Source of the DNA: Fimbriiglobus sp.
GTDB taxonomy: Bacteria; Planctomycetota; Planctomycetia; Gemmatales; Gemmataceae
Direction: 5' to 3'
DNA: 42,459 nucleotides
Assembly (NCBI GenBank): GCA_025459365.1
Contig: JALOQR010000007.1
Span: forward strand, 1-42,459
Below, piece after piece: positions 17,097-25,582 of the stretch. The notes beneath the pieces are model-generated. The model was given only the letters and a program-made list of their open reading frames with translations. It ran no database searches and was not told the origin of the DNA. Each line of letters starts with the position of its first letter. The first letter of the stretch is position 1. A program made the translations under genes and the position numbers.

Positions 17097-17330
17097 GTGA
17101 CCCACGAAGAAATCCGACAGGCCCTGATGACGGGTTGTTCGGAGGAGGAGTTAATGGCGTTCGGTTGTCCGGTCTGCGGTGGGCAGGCGAGCTTCCACGT
17201 TCACCCGAGAGGCAAGGGGTTCGTGATCCGGTGCGTTTCGGACACTCGCCACATGCATATGTCCGACGCGAACCTCTCGCCGCCCGACGGGTGGGCGAAG
17301 TACGTGGAACACGGAACCTGGCTGTCATGA
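17097..17330 (+). CDS. small zinc-ribbon-like protein, 77 aa, unknown function
   Basis: The track ORF starts at 16866, but the GTG at 17097 is preceded by AGGAGG with a seven-base spacing, the strongest ribosome binding site in this part of the window. The protein begins VTHEEIRQALMTGCSEEELM and contains CPVCGG followed by FHVHPRGKGFVIRCV, so Cys-x2-Cys and later His/Cys residues could hold one metal ion. The C-terminus DGWAKYVEHGTW is aromatic. No signal peptide or membrane segment is present. It sits alone between a possible transposase tail and a broken integrase, so it is probably accessory DNA. No function is proposed. Confidence 0.6.
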   Translation: MTHEEIRQALMTGCSEEELMAFGCPVCGGQASFHVHPRGKGFVIRCVSDTRHMHMSDANLSPPDGWAKYVEHGTWLS

Positions 17331-17555
17331 CGCCCCGGCGTTTGCCCTGTGTGCCTGGGACGGGGCCGGCTCCCCCTCTGGGCCGTCGGAGGACGGTGGC
17401 TGCGACGAGTTGGAGGAGTTCTGGTTCAGCTTGGCTTCGAGGCGGCGATGCGGCCTTCGATCCGACAACGACGGCCGTGATCGCCGGTTGCAACGGTACC
17501 GGGATCGGGTCCCACAGGTCCGACGGAATGGACGACGGCCGGGTCATACGCATCA
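17331..17555. other. 225-bp stretch without recognisable gene
   Basis: Overlapping shadow ORFs only. No integrase N-terminal sequence was found here in any of the frames provided, which supports truncation of the downstream recombinase. Confidence 0.4.
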
Positions 17556-18260
<705 letters not shown>

Positions 18261-18391
18261 CAGTACCTGTAGTTGCTTCTGTCGTCGGTGTCGCACCACA
18301 GGTCGGTGGTATTGTACCGTGACGTGCCCTATGGAGGCACCTATGCGGCACCCACTTCCAAAACGAATCTCGAGTCTGCGGTCGGGCCGCC

Positions 18392-20671
18392 CTACTCTTT
18401 ATCCTTCGGTTCTGGGATGCCGTAGAACTTCACGGCGTTCTGGTGGAACACCTTGTTCGAGACGGCTTCCCCCTTCTCGGCGAAGTAGCCCTTCACCAGT
18501 TTCAGCACCGAGGCGTAGTCGTCGGTCATCTCGGACACCGGCCAGTCGCTGCCGAACACGAGGCGGTCTTCGCCGAACGCTTCGACCGCCAGGTCGAGGA
18601 CCGGCTTGTAGAAGTCGAGCGACTTTGGCGCGGGTTGCTTCTTCACCAGCCCGTACAGCGCGGATACCTTGCAGTACACGTTCGGGTGCTTCGCCACCGC
18701 CTTGAACTTCTTCACCCACTCGGGGTCGAGCGGCTTGGCGGTCAGTTCGACGTTGCCGAAGTGGTCTAGGATGATTTTCAGCTTCGGCACGCGGCGGGCG
18801 ATCTCGGCTGCGTCGTCGAGCGAATACTCCTTTGGGTTCAGGAGCAGGTCGACGGTCCGGCCGGCCTTCGCCGTCAGCTCCAGGTGGCGGAAGAACTCTT
18901 GGCCCAGTTCCTTCTGGGTGCGGCCCGAGAGCCGGTAGCCGACGTACCGCTCGTCCTTGTACAGTTTCTCGAACAGGGGCACGAACTCGTCGGTGCCGAT
19001 CACCTTGGACAGGTTGCCGACGACGCCCCGATACAGTGCCTTGTTCTTCGACGTGACGTCCAGGTTCCACTGATTGTCGTCGAGGCTCTGCCCGGCCTGC
19101 ACGACGACGACCCCTTTCACCCCGTTCGCGGCGGCGAGCAAACGCATGTCTTTCGGAAGGAACGACTTGTTCAGCACCTTGTTGTCGGCGGCGATCCAGC
19201 CCAGCCCATCCCGCCGCTCGATGTCCCAGAGGTGGACGTGGGTGTCGATGACTGGCATCGCGGCCGTTCCCTTCGGGGGGTCCGCACCCTTCGGCGGGGC
19301 GTAACCGACGGCCTTCATCTGCGCGGTCAGTTCGCCGTCCAGTCTCTCCAGCAGTTTCGCGTCAGTCGCCAGGTTCTTCGTCTCGTACGGGTCGGCCTTC
19401 AGGTCGAACAACTCGGTCCACTCCGGGTGGCCGGGGTACTTCACCAGCTTGTGGGTGGTGGTGCGAACCGCGTGGCAGGTGGGGACGTCGCCCAACTCCT
19501 TGTAATACTCGGCGAAGAACGAGTCTCGCCACTTCGCCGGCTTTCGACCCGCCACCAGGTTCTTCCAACTCGCCCCCTGCATCTCCTTCGGGATCGGCAC
19601 CCCGGCCAGGTCGAGGAAGGTCGGGGCGAGGTCGATGTTCAGCACCATCTCGTCTACCGCCTTCCCCTTGGCGAACATCCGCGGGTAGCGGACCAGGAAC
19701 GGGATGCGGAGGGACTCCTCGTACAGGGACCGCTTGTCGCCGGAGTTGTGTTCGCCCAGGTAGTACCCGTTGTCGCTGGTGTACACCACCACCGTGTCGT
19801 CGGTCAGTTTCAGGTCGTCGAGCGTGTCGAGCAGCCGGCCGACCTGCTCGTCCACACCCGCGACGTGCCGTAGGTAGTCGAGGTGGACCGCATTGTCGGC
19901 GAGACCGGGCGGATACTTGCCCGTCTTCGCGTCCTTCTGGTGGAACACGGCCGGCACCCCGCAGTTCGGCGTCGGGCGGCTGGTCTCGTTGGCGTACAGC
20001 TTCCGCAGGTGTTCCGGCAGGTTGGTCCCGCCGCGGGGGCCGTGTGCGCTCTTCAGCCCGACGACCACCGCGAACGGCTTGTCGCGGTTCTCCTTGATGA
20101 ACCCGATCGCGTAGTCGGTGCTCACGGCGTCGACCCACCCTTTGGTCGGGGTGGGCTTGCCATCGATCTCAAACGGGCACTCGTTGTACTTGCCCTGGCC
20201 GACGAAACTGGCCGAGTAGTCGAACCCCGGCCGCGGCCCCTTCTGGTTGCCCATGTGCCACTTGCCGACGTACGCCGTCTTGTACCCGGCCTCGCGGAGC
20301 AGGCTGGCGTGGGTGACGGCGTCGGCGGGGAATGGGGTACCGTTGTTCGTGATACCGTTCGCGTGGTTGTACCGCCCGGTGAGGAACGCCGCCCGACTGG
20401 GGGCACAGAGCGACAGGGTGACGAACGCGTTGCGGAACCGCACGCCCCCGGCCGCCAGCCGGTCCATGTTCGGCGACTTGAACCACGGGAACCGGGCGGC
20501 CTTGTCCTGCTCCTTCTGCACCACCCCCATCGCGTCCCAGCGGTGGTCGTCCGAGTAGACGAACACGAAGTTGGGCTTGCGGTCGGCCGCGGACCCGGAT
20601 GTGACGCACGCCACTAGGGCGAAGACCGCCGCCAGCGCGCGACCGACCGGGGGCGAAACGGATGTCATCAT
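18392..20671 (-). CDS. secreted sulfatase fused to an amidohydrolase (COG3618-like)
   Basis: ATG 20671 with GAGGAG six bases upstream gives 759 residues with a signal peptide ending near SGSAA. Residues 32-465 are an S1 sulfatase: NFVFVYSDDHRWDAMG (metal-binding Asp pair), the formylglycine motif LCAPSRAAFLTGR with Cys89, VGKWHMG, the substrate-pocket KSAHGPR and TSDNGYYLGEHN. From residue 472 a second enzyme begins, MPVIDTHVHLWDIERRDGLGW, with His-x-His, DHFGN and LVFGSDWPVSEM, the metal set of amidohydrolase-2 TIM barrels such as L-fuconolactonase. The linker is about 20 residues and Pro/Lys/Gly-rich, and the reading frame is uninterrupted. The lactonase-like half would be exported with the sulfatase. 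Bifunctional removal of sulfate and opening of a lactone is inference; the exact substrate is unknown. Confidence 0.88.
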   Translation of the reverse strand: MMTSVSPPVGRALAAVFALVACVTSGSAADRKPNFVFVYSDDHRWDAMGVVQKEQDKAARFPWFKSPNMDRLAAGGVRFRNAFVTLSLCAPSRAAFLTGRYNHANGITNNGTPFPADAVTHASLLREAGYKTAYVGKWHMGNQKGPRPGFDYSASFVGQGKYNECPFEIDGKPTPTKGWVDAVSTDYAIGFIKENRDKPFAVVVGLKSAHGPRGGTNLPEHLRKLYANETSRPTPNCGVPAVFHQKDAKTGKYPPGLADNAVHLDYLRHVAGVDEQVGRLLDTLDDLKLTDDTVVVYTSDNGYYLGEHNSGDKRSLYEESLRIPFLVRYPRMFAKGKAVDEMVLNIDLAPTFLDLAGVPIPKEMQGASWKNLVAGRKPAKWRDSFFAEYYKELGDVPTCHAVRTTTHKLVKYPGHPEWTELFDLKADPYETKNLATDAKLLERLDGELTAQMKAVGYAPPKGADPPKGTAAMPVIDTHVHLWDIERRDGLGWIAADNKVLNKSFLPKDMRLLAAANGVKGVVVVQAGQSLDDNQWNLDVTSKNKALYRGVVGNLSKVIGTDEFVPLFEKLYKDERYVGYRLSGRTQKELGQEFFRHLELTAKAGRTVDLLLNPKEYSLDDAAEIARRVPKLKIILDHFGNVELTAKPLDPEWVKKFKAVAKHPNVYCKVSALYGLVKKQPAPKSLDFYKPVLDLAVEAFGEDRLVFGSDWPVSEMTDDYASVLKLVKGYFAEKGEAVSNKVFHQNAVKFYGIPEPKDKE

Positions 20672-20813
20672 GATCAACTCCTCGGTCGCGATCTGGGTGG
20701 CAACCACTCGAGCGAGTGCCTGGCTCGTTTGGCGTGGGGATGGGGACTGATGGCGTCACCCTGCCGCGTGTGTCATCCGATGGCCGCCGTCCGTGTCTGA
20801 CGGCTCTGCGCCG

Positions 20814-22337
20814 TCACTTGCCACGTTTGTCCCACGTGATTTCGACATCGTTCTTCTGCTTCGCACCGAGTGTGCTCCGCCCGTCGGTCACGTACTTCTC
20901 CATGAGTGCCGACAGTTCCTTGACCTTGTCCGGTTCGGCCGCGTACCGGTTGTCCTTCTGCGTCGGGTCATTGGCCAGGTTGAACAGTTCACCCGCGGCG
21001 GTGTGGGAAACGTACCCGCGGTCCTTCTTCCACCAGTCCGGTTCCCCCTTCTTGCCGTTGTCGTCGCCGGTCGGGGCGAGGATCAGCACCCAGTCGCCCT
21101 TGCGGACGGCGAACTTGCCCTGCCCGCTGTGGTGGACCGTCGCTTCCCGCAGCGGCATATTCCGCTTCTCGCCGAGGAGTGCGGGCAGGATGTTGACGCT
21201 GTCTACGCCCGCGTCGGCGGGGAGTTTTACACCCAGCATGGCGGCCAGTGTCGCCATGAGATCGACGTGACAGACGGTCTCGTCGCAGGTCGTGCCGGCT
21301 TTGATCTTGCCAGGCCAGCGGGCGACGAACGGGACCCGGTGCCCGCCCTCCCAGGCGTCCCGCTTGGTGCCGCGGAGGGTGCCCATGCTGGCGTGCCCGT
21401 GGTCCTTGAGCCGGTCGTAGGCCCCGTTCTTGATCTCGACGACTTCCGGCCCGTTGTCGCTGGTGAACACCACGAGTGTGTTCTTCTCCACGCCTGCCGC
21501 CTTCAGTGCGTCCAGCACCTTTCCGACGACGTGGTCCGTCTGCACCACGAAGTCCCCGAAATCCCCGGCCTTGCTCTTCCCCTGGAATTCGGCCGACGGC
21601 ACCACCGGAAAATGCGGCGACGTGAGCGGCAGGTAGAGGAAGAACGGCTTGTCGCCCTTCGCCGCTTTCCCGATGAACTCGACCGCCCGCTTTTCCAGGC
21701 CGGGCAGGATGTCCACCAGTTTCCAGTCGGGCACCGTGAGGCCGGCGATGTTGAACATGTCCTTGCCGACCGGGGCGGCCTCCGACGGGACGCCGACGGT
21801 GCGGTCGTTGTCGATGAAGCAGTACGGCGGGTAGTTGGGCACGTCGGTGCCGAAGTACGAGTCGAACCCGCGGGTGGTCGGCCCGTCGGGGATGGGTTTG
21901 GTGAAGTCCCGTCGGCCGTCGTCGCCGGGTTTCGGCCAGCCCCACCCGAGGTGCCACTTGCCGACGCAGGCGGTGGCGTACCCCTGCTCGCGGAGCATGG
22001 CGGGAACCGTCAGTTGCTTCTCGGCGATGAGCGGCGGGGAGAACGGGCCGATGACGTTCCGCTGGAGCCTCGTCCGCCAGGCGTACCGGCCGGTGAGCAG
22101 CGCGTACCGGGTGGGCGTGCAGACCGCCGACGGCGAGTGGGCGTCCGTGAACCGCACGCCCTCCTTGGCCAACCGGTCGATGTTCGGCGTCGGGATCTTC
22201 GACTTCGCGTTGTAGCAGCCGGGGTCGCCGTACCCGAGGTCGTCGGCCAGGAGGAACACGATGTTCGGCTGGTCGGCGGCGAAGGCCGAGGCCACGGCGA
22301 ACAGGAGCAGGGTGCAGACGGCGAAACGGGCGGACAT
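20814..22337 (-). CDS. secreted sulfatase (arylsulfatase A type), CTPTR motif
   Basis: The ATG at 22337 begins MSARFAVCTLLLFAVASAFA, a signal peptide; the upstream 30 codons of the track ORF are not needed. The 507-residue protein has IVFLLADDLGYGDPGCY (metal-binding Asp pair), SAVCTPTRYALLTGRY with the formylglycine Cys73, CVGKWHLGWG, LTSPHFPV and FTSDNGPEV, plus the C-terminal ELFNLANDPTQKDNRY signature. It needs formylglycine maturation in the export path. It hydrolyses a sulfate ester; the substrate is unknown. The gene follows the DUF6288 pseudogene by 67 nt and precedes the fused sulfatase by about 140 nt on the same strand. Confidence 0.92.
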   Translation of the reverse strand: MSARFAVCTLLLFAVASAFAADQPNIVFLLADDLGYGDPGCYNAKSKIPTPNIDRLAKEGVRFTDAHSPSAVCTPTRYALLTGRYAWRTRLQRNVIGPFSPPLIAEKQLTVPAMLREQGYATACVGKWHLGWGWPKPGDDGRRDFTKPIPDGPTTRGFDSYFGTDVPNYPPYCFIDNDRTVGVPSEAAPVGKDMFNIAGLTVPDWKLVDILPGLEKRAVEFIGKAAKGDKPFFLYLPLTSPHFPVVPSAEFQGKSKAGDFGDFVVQTDHVVGKVLDALKAAGVEKNTLVVFTSDNGPEVVEIKNGAYDRLKDHGHASMGTLRGTKRDAWEGGHRVPFVARWPGKIKAGTTCDETVCHVDLMATLAAMLGVKLPADAGVDSVNILPALLGEKRNMPLREATVHHSGQGKFAVRKGDWVLILAPTGDDNGKKGEPDWWKKDRGYVSHTAAGELFNLANDPTQKDNRYAAEPDKVKELSALMEKYVTDGRSTLGAKQKNDVEITWDKRGK

Positions 22338-22404
22338 GGCGGGGACACCTGGGCCGGAAGACGGCCGATACATTGAACACCGCCGCCGACGGAACGGCCC
22401 GCCC

Positions 22405-23223
22405 TCACTTGGCCGGCTTCTTCTCACACGGCTCCTTCATGGCGGTGCCCATCGCCTCGCTGATCCGGTAGTACGTCTCGGCGTTCGTGTTCCAGTGGTA
22501 ACCCTGGTTGCTTGTCGAGGCCGCGGCCTCGCGTCAGAACGATCGCTTCTTGACGAACGCCACGTTCCCCTTGAGTGACCCTCCACCCACGGGGAGTGAT
22601 CGCCGTACGGGATCGCCCCTTTGCCGGTGTAGAACCGCAACAGCTTGGCACTCCGTTCGATGGCGGCCGACACATCGGCGTCCTTGACCCCCGCTTCTCG
22701 CGCCAGCACCAGTCCGATCGTCAGCACCACCCCTGGCGAGTTCATCATCCCGTACCCGCCCAGACGCCCGTCCGGAATTGCGAACCCATGCCCCCACGAG
22801 CCGACCGCACTTTGCCCCTTGGCGGCTTCCAGCGCGAGCCGCTTCAGGCCCGGCAGCACCGACTCGTCGCCGGTGGCCAGGACGTACTCGGCGAGGAACA
22901 CCATGCAGTAGCCGTAGTACCAGGTCTGCATGCTCTTGGCTGAATAGCCGGCCGCCCACTCGGCATCCTTCTTCACCAGCGGCAGGTGGTCGGCGTTCCC
23001 GCTGGCCAGCAAGGCGAGCGCGTTGAGCGACCGCGGGATGGCGTCCATCTCGGCGTACCCGGGCTTCACCATCCGTGTCGTGCTTCGCGCCCTTCGGGAC
23101 TTTCGCCCCATTGGTGAAGTCCGGGATCGTCGGCGGGTCCTTGGCGGCGACCGCGGCGTGGCACGCGAGAAGGGCCGTGACGAACAGACCAACGGCCCGT
23201 CCCGCGACAGCAGTGAGAGTCAT
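22405..23223 (-). pseudogene. DUF6288-like secreted protein, broken by two internal deletions
   Basis: Three frames must be joined to read it. The ATG at 23223 with GAGGA upstream starts a signal peptide and IPDFTNGAKVPKGAKHD. The frame then changes, and VKPGYAEMDAIPRSLNALAL to AIPYGDHSPWVEGH continues in another frame (the 22437 track ORF). After GNVAFVKKRSF a third frame carries SNQGYHWNTNAETYYRISEAM to the stop at 22405. The N-terminal, middle and last parts match the order in DUF6288 proteins as I recall them, but the PDZ-like segment and the second helical half are missing. Two deletions that both shift the frame explain this best. The gene is dead or severely truncated. Confidence 0.7.
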
Positions 23224-23259
23224 GGTGGTGTCCTCGGAACCGGGCGGGTGGGTCACATT

Positions 23260-23479
23260 TTCGGAGGTTCCGGCCGCTTGCGGTCTCGGTCCCGCATCAC
23301 CTTCAAAGCGGGGCCGTCTTCGGGTCGTCGGCCAGGCTGTTGAAGGTGGTGACGCTGGCGTGCCCTTGCACGTTCGACTGGCCGGCCAGGATGAACACTT
23401 TGAGCGGCTTGGCGGCCGAGGCCGTGGCGGCCAGAACGAGGAGTAGAACGCCGACGCGGAACAGGGGGAGGCGGCTCAT
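23260..23479 (-). pseudogene. SASA-type acetylesterase, N-terminal remnant
   Basis: The ATG at 23479 overlaps the stop of the upstream gene (ATGA). A signal peptide MSRLPLFRVGVLLLVLAATASA is followed by KPLKVFILAGQSNVQGHA, with the GQSN serine motif of the sialate O-acetylesterase (SASA) family. A stop at 23303 ends the frame after 58 residues. Another frame continues with a short KVMRDRDRKRPEPP before stopping, which suggests one frameshift followed by loss of the rest of the gene. Family members have about 350 residues or more. The intact paralogue is the plus-strand gene at 30522. Confidence 0.7.
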
Positions 23480-24183
23480 TTCTTCTTCTCCGCGGGGGAT
23501 GTGAGCGTGTACTCGTCGAACGTCACGTCGTACTTGGTATTCGTGTTGTGAACCGCCACCGGTCCGACCACCACCGCACCCACACCGGGCAGATTCTGCG
23601 CGGTACCGAACATCGATGACCACGTCTTGCCGTCGAGACTTTTCGCACAGGTGAACTCCTCGCCCCGTCGGTTGCGGCGAAGGTAGACCGGCTGCACGAT
23701 CAGTTTCTCGTCCGCGGTACCGCCGTCCGATCCCTTCTTGCCGTTGCCGTGGCGCGAGAACATGCTGAACCGGCTCACCCAGGTGCCGTCTTCCTGACAC
23801 TGACGGGCCAGGAGGACCAAAGTCGTCTTCGGGTCGTCCGCCGAGTGGAGGGCGATGCCCGCGGACGCGTCCGGGGCGCCCCGGCCGACCACCGTCAGTT
23901 CCTTGGCGTCCGGCGGTGTGTGAGTGATGCGGACGGTCAGTTCGAAGTCGCCCTCCACCTTCCGGGCGACAAGTGGGCGGGCCTGATTGTGAGTGGCCGA
24001 AGCGGCTGCAGCCTCTTTCGCCAAACTGACCCGGAGTTCACCCGGTTGGGGCATTTCGCACGTCAACCCCTTTGGTTTCAACCGCTGAGCCGAAGCCCTC
24101 GAACGTCTTGGGCGTCTGCTTGGGCACCGGCGCGGCGACGGCGAGAGCCGTCAGCACGAGCGAGAACACGGCAGTGCGAGTCA
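23476..24183 (-). pseudogene. secreted DUF1349-like protein with a frameshift
   Basis: The ATG at 24183 gives a signal peptide MTRTAVFSLVLTALAVAAPV and KQTPKTFEGFGS, but this frame stops after about 48 residues. The remainder lies in the next frame (track ORF 24081): LTCEMPQPGELRVSLAKEAA up to FDEYTLTSPAEKKK. Joining the two near 24085 restores a protein of about 235 residues. The body (GDFELTVRITHTPP, SAGIALHSADDPK, SLDGKTWSSMFG, VAVHNTNTKYDVTFDEYTL) has the look of DUF1349 beta-sandwich domains that accompany carbohydrate enzymes. One shift separates it from being intact, so a sequencing error is possible. Its stop overlaps the next start by the ATGA tetranucleotide. Confidence 0.6.
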
Positions 24184-24209
24184 TTCCGTTCCCTCCGAGC
24201 GATCCACGT

Positions 24210-25580
24210 TCACCCTACGAACTGCTTGATCGGGCCGGTCTGGTCGACGCCGAAGCGTGCCAGGCCGGGGTCGAGGTCGCCGTAGTGCTTGACCGGGTTG
24301 CCGTGAGCGTTGAGCAGGGTGGTGTACCAGTTGCCCAGCGTCTTGTGCCCCGGCTCGCCGTAGTTGGGCAGGCGGATGTACTTCCCGCGGATGTCCAGCT
24401 TGGCGTTCTTACCACTGAGCACCACGAACGGGTACTCGGTGCCCTGCGAGTGGTGCGTCTCGCCGTTGTCCGGGAAGTAGAAGATCATGGTGTTGTCGAA
24501 CACCGTGCCGTCCCCCTCGGGGGCGGCTTTCAGCCGGGCGGCAATCGTATCGACCAGCTTCATGTGCTGCTTCCGCACGGCGAACCGCACCTCGTCGGCG
24601 GTCAGCTTGCCGAACCCCTTGCCGTGCCCCACGTCGTGCAGGTTCACCTTCTCCGTTTCCAGCCCCGGCAGGCCGGTGTACTCGTGCCCGAGTTCGTCCA
24701 CGGTGAAGGCGACCACGTTCGTGAGGCCCGACAGGAGCGCCGCCAGCAGCACCTCCACGTGTCCCCGCTGGCGGTCCACGGTGGTCATCTCGTCGGCCAG
24801 GTACTTGGCGTCCAGTTTGGGCACGTGCGGGCGGATGGCGTCGGCCATCGCGTCTACCTTGCGGTCCCGCTCGCGGACCGCTTCGAGCGAACTGGCGTAG
24901 GTCGGCACCTTGTCGGCTTCGCGTTTGGCGGCGAACTCCAGCGCCGTCCGCCCGAGTTGCGACTTCGCCTGAACTTCCTTGTCGGCGGACACCGATTTGA
25001 ACAACTCCTGAACGGCCAACTTGGGCGAGCCGAAGGCGTAGTTCGGCTGCTGCGGGCCGCGGGCGGAGAAGCCGGTGGCGATGCCGTTCAGCGTTCCGCG
25101 GGCGTTGCCCCCGCCGAGCGGGAAGCAGGCCAACTCGACGTGCCCCATCGGCGACGGGAACAGCCTGGCCAACTCGAAATCGACCGTCGCCCACTTGATC
25201 GAACTCACCCGCTCGTTCGCCTTGAACACGCCGAGCGACGAGCACCAGGTGTGGTGCCCGGTGGTACACATCTTCCCGGACAGCCCCTGGAGGATGGTCA
25301 GGTCGGACGTGTGGGCGGCCAGCGGCTTCATCCACTCGGGCAGTTCGTGCTTCGTCAGGTCGAGGTTCAACGGCCCCTTCTTCGCTTCCGTCGCCGCATC
25401 GTCCTTGCCCAGCGACGGTGGCACCATGACCGACGGGAAAAGCCCGTTCCCCTTGTGCAGGAAGACGAAGCGCATGGGCGGCTTGCCGCCCGTCGGCTTC
25501 GCCCACGTCGCCCGTGGGGCGAGTGCGAGCGTGGTGGCCCCGAGGGCGGCGGTCGCCATGAAGTCGCGGCGGGTGGTCAT
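24210..25580 (-). CDS. DUF1552 family exported protein
   Basis: A 456-residue protein with a twin-arginine-like leader, MTTRRDFMATAALGATTLAL. The body matches DUF1552: MRFVFLHKGNGLFPSVM, the repeated GHHTWCSSLGVF region, NVVAFTVDELGHEY, FYFPDNGETHHSQGTEYPFVVL and GNWYTTLLNAHGNP at the end. The family is large in planctomycetes and Verrucomicrobia; its activity is not established. The start codon lies two bases after the stop of the DUF1592 gene, and the ribosome binding site GGGAG is inside that gene, so translation is coupled. The pair is a recurrent two-gene unit in planctomycetes. Confidence 0.9.
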   Translation of the reverse strand: MTTRRDFMATAALGATTLALAPRATWAKPTGGKPPMRFVFLHKGNGLFPSVMVPPSLGKDDAATEAKKGPLNLDLTKHELPEWMKPLAAHTSDLTILQGLSGKMCTTGHHTWCSSLGVFKANERVSSIKWATVDFELARLFPSPMGHVELACFPLGGGNARGTLNGIATGFSARGPQQPNYAFGSPKLAVQELFKSVSADKEVQAKSQLGRTALEFAAKREADKVPTYASSLEAVRERDRKVDAMADAIRPHVPKLDAKYLADEMTTVDRQRGHVEVLLAALLSGLTNVVAFTVDELGHEYTGLPGLETEKVNLHDVGHGKGFGKLTADEVRFAVRKQHMKLVDTIAARLKAAPEGDGTVFDNTMIFYFPDNGETHHSQGTEYPFVVLSGKNAKLDIRGKYIRLPNYGEPGHKTLGNWYTTLLNAHGNPVKHYGDLDPGLARFGVDQTGPIKQFVG

Positions 25581-25582
25581 GC

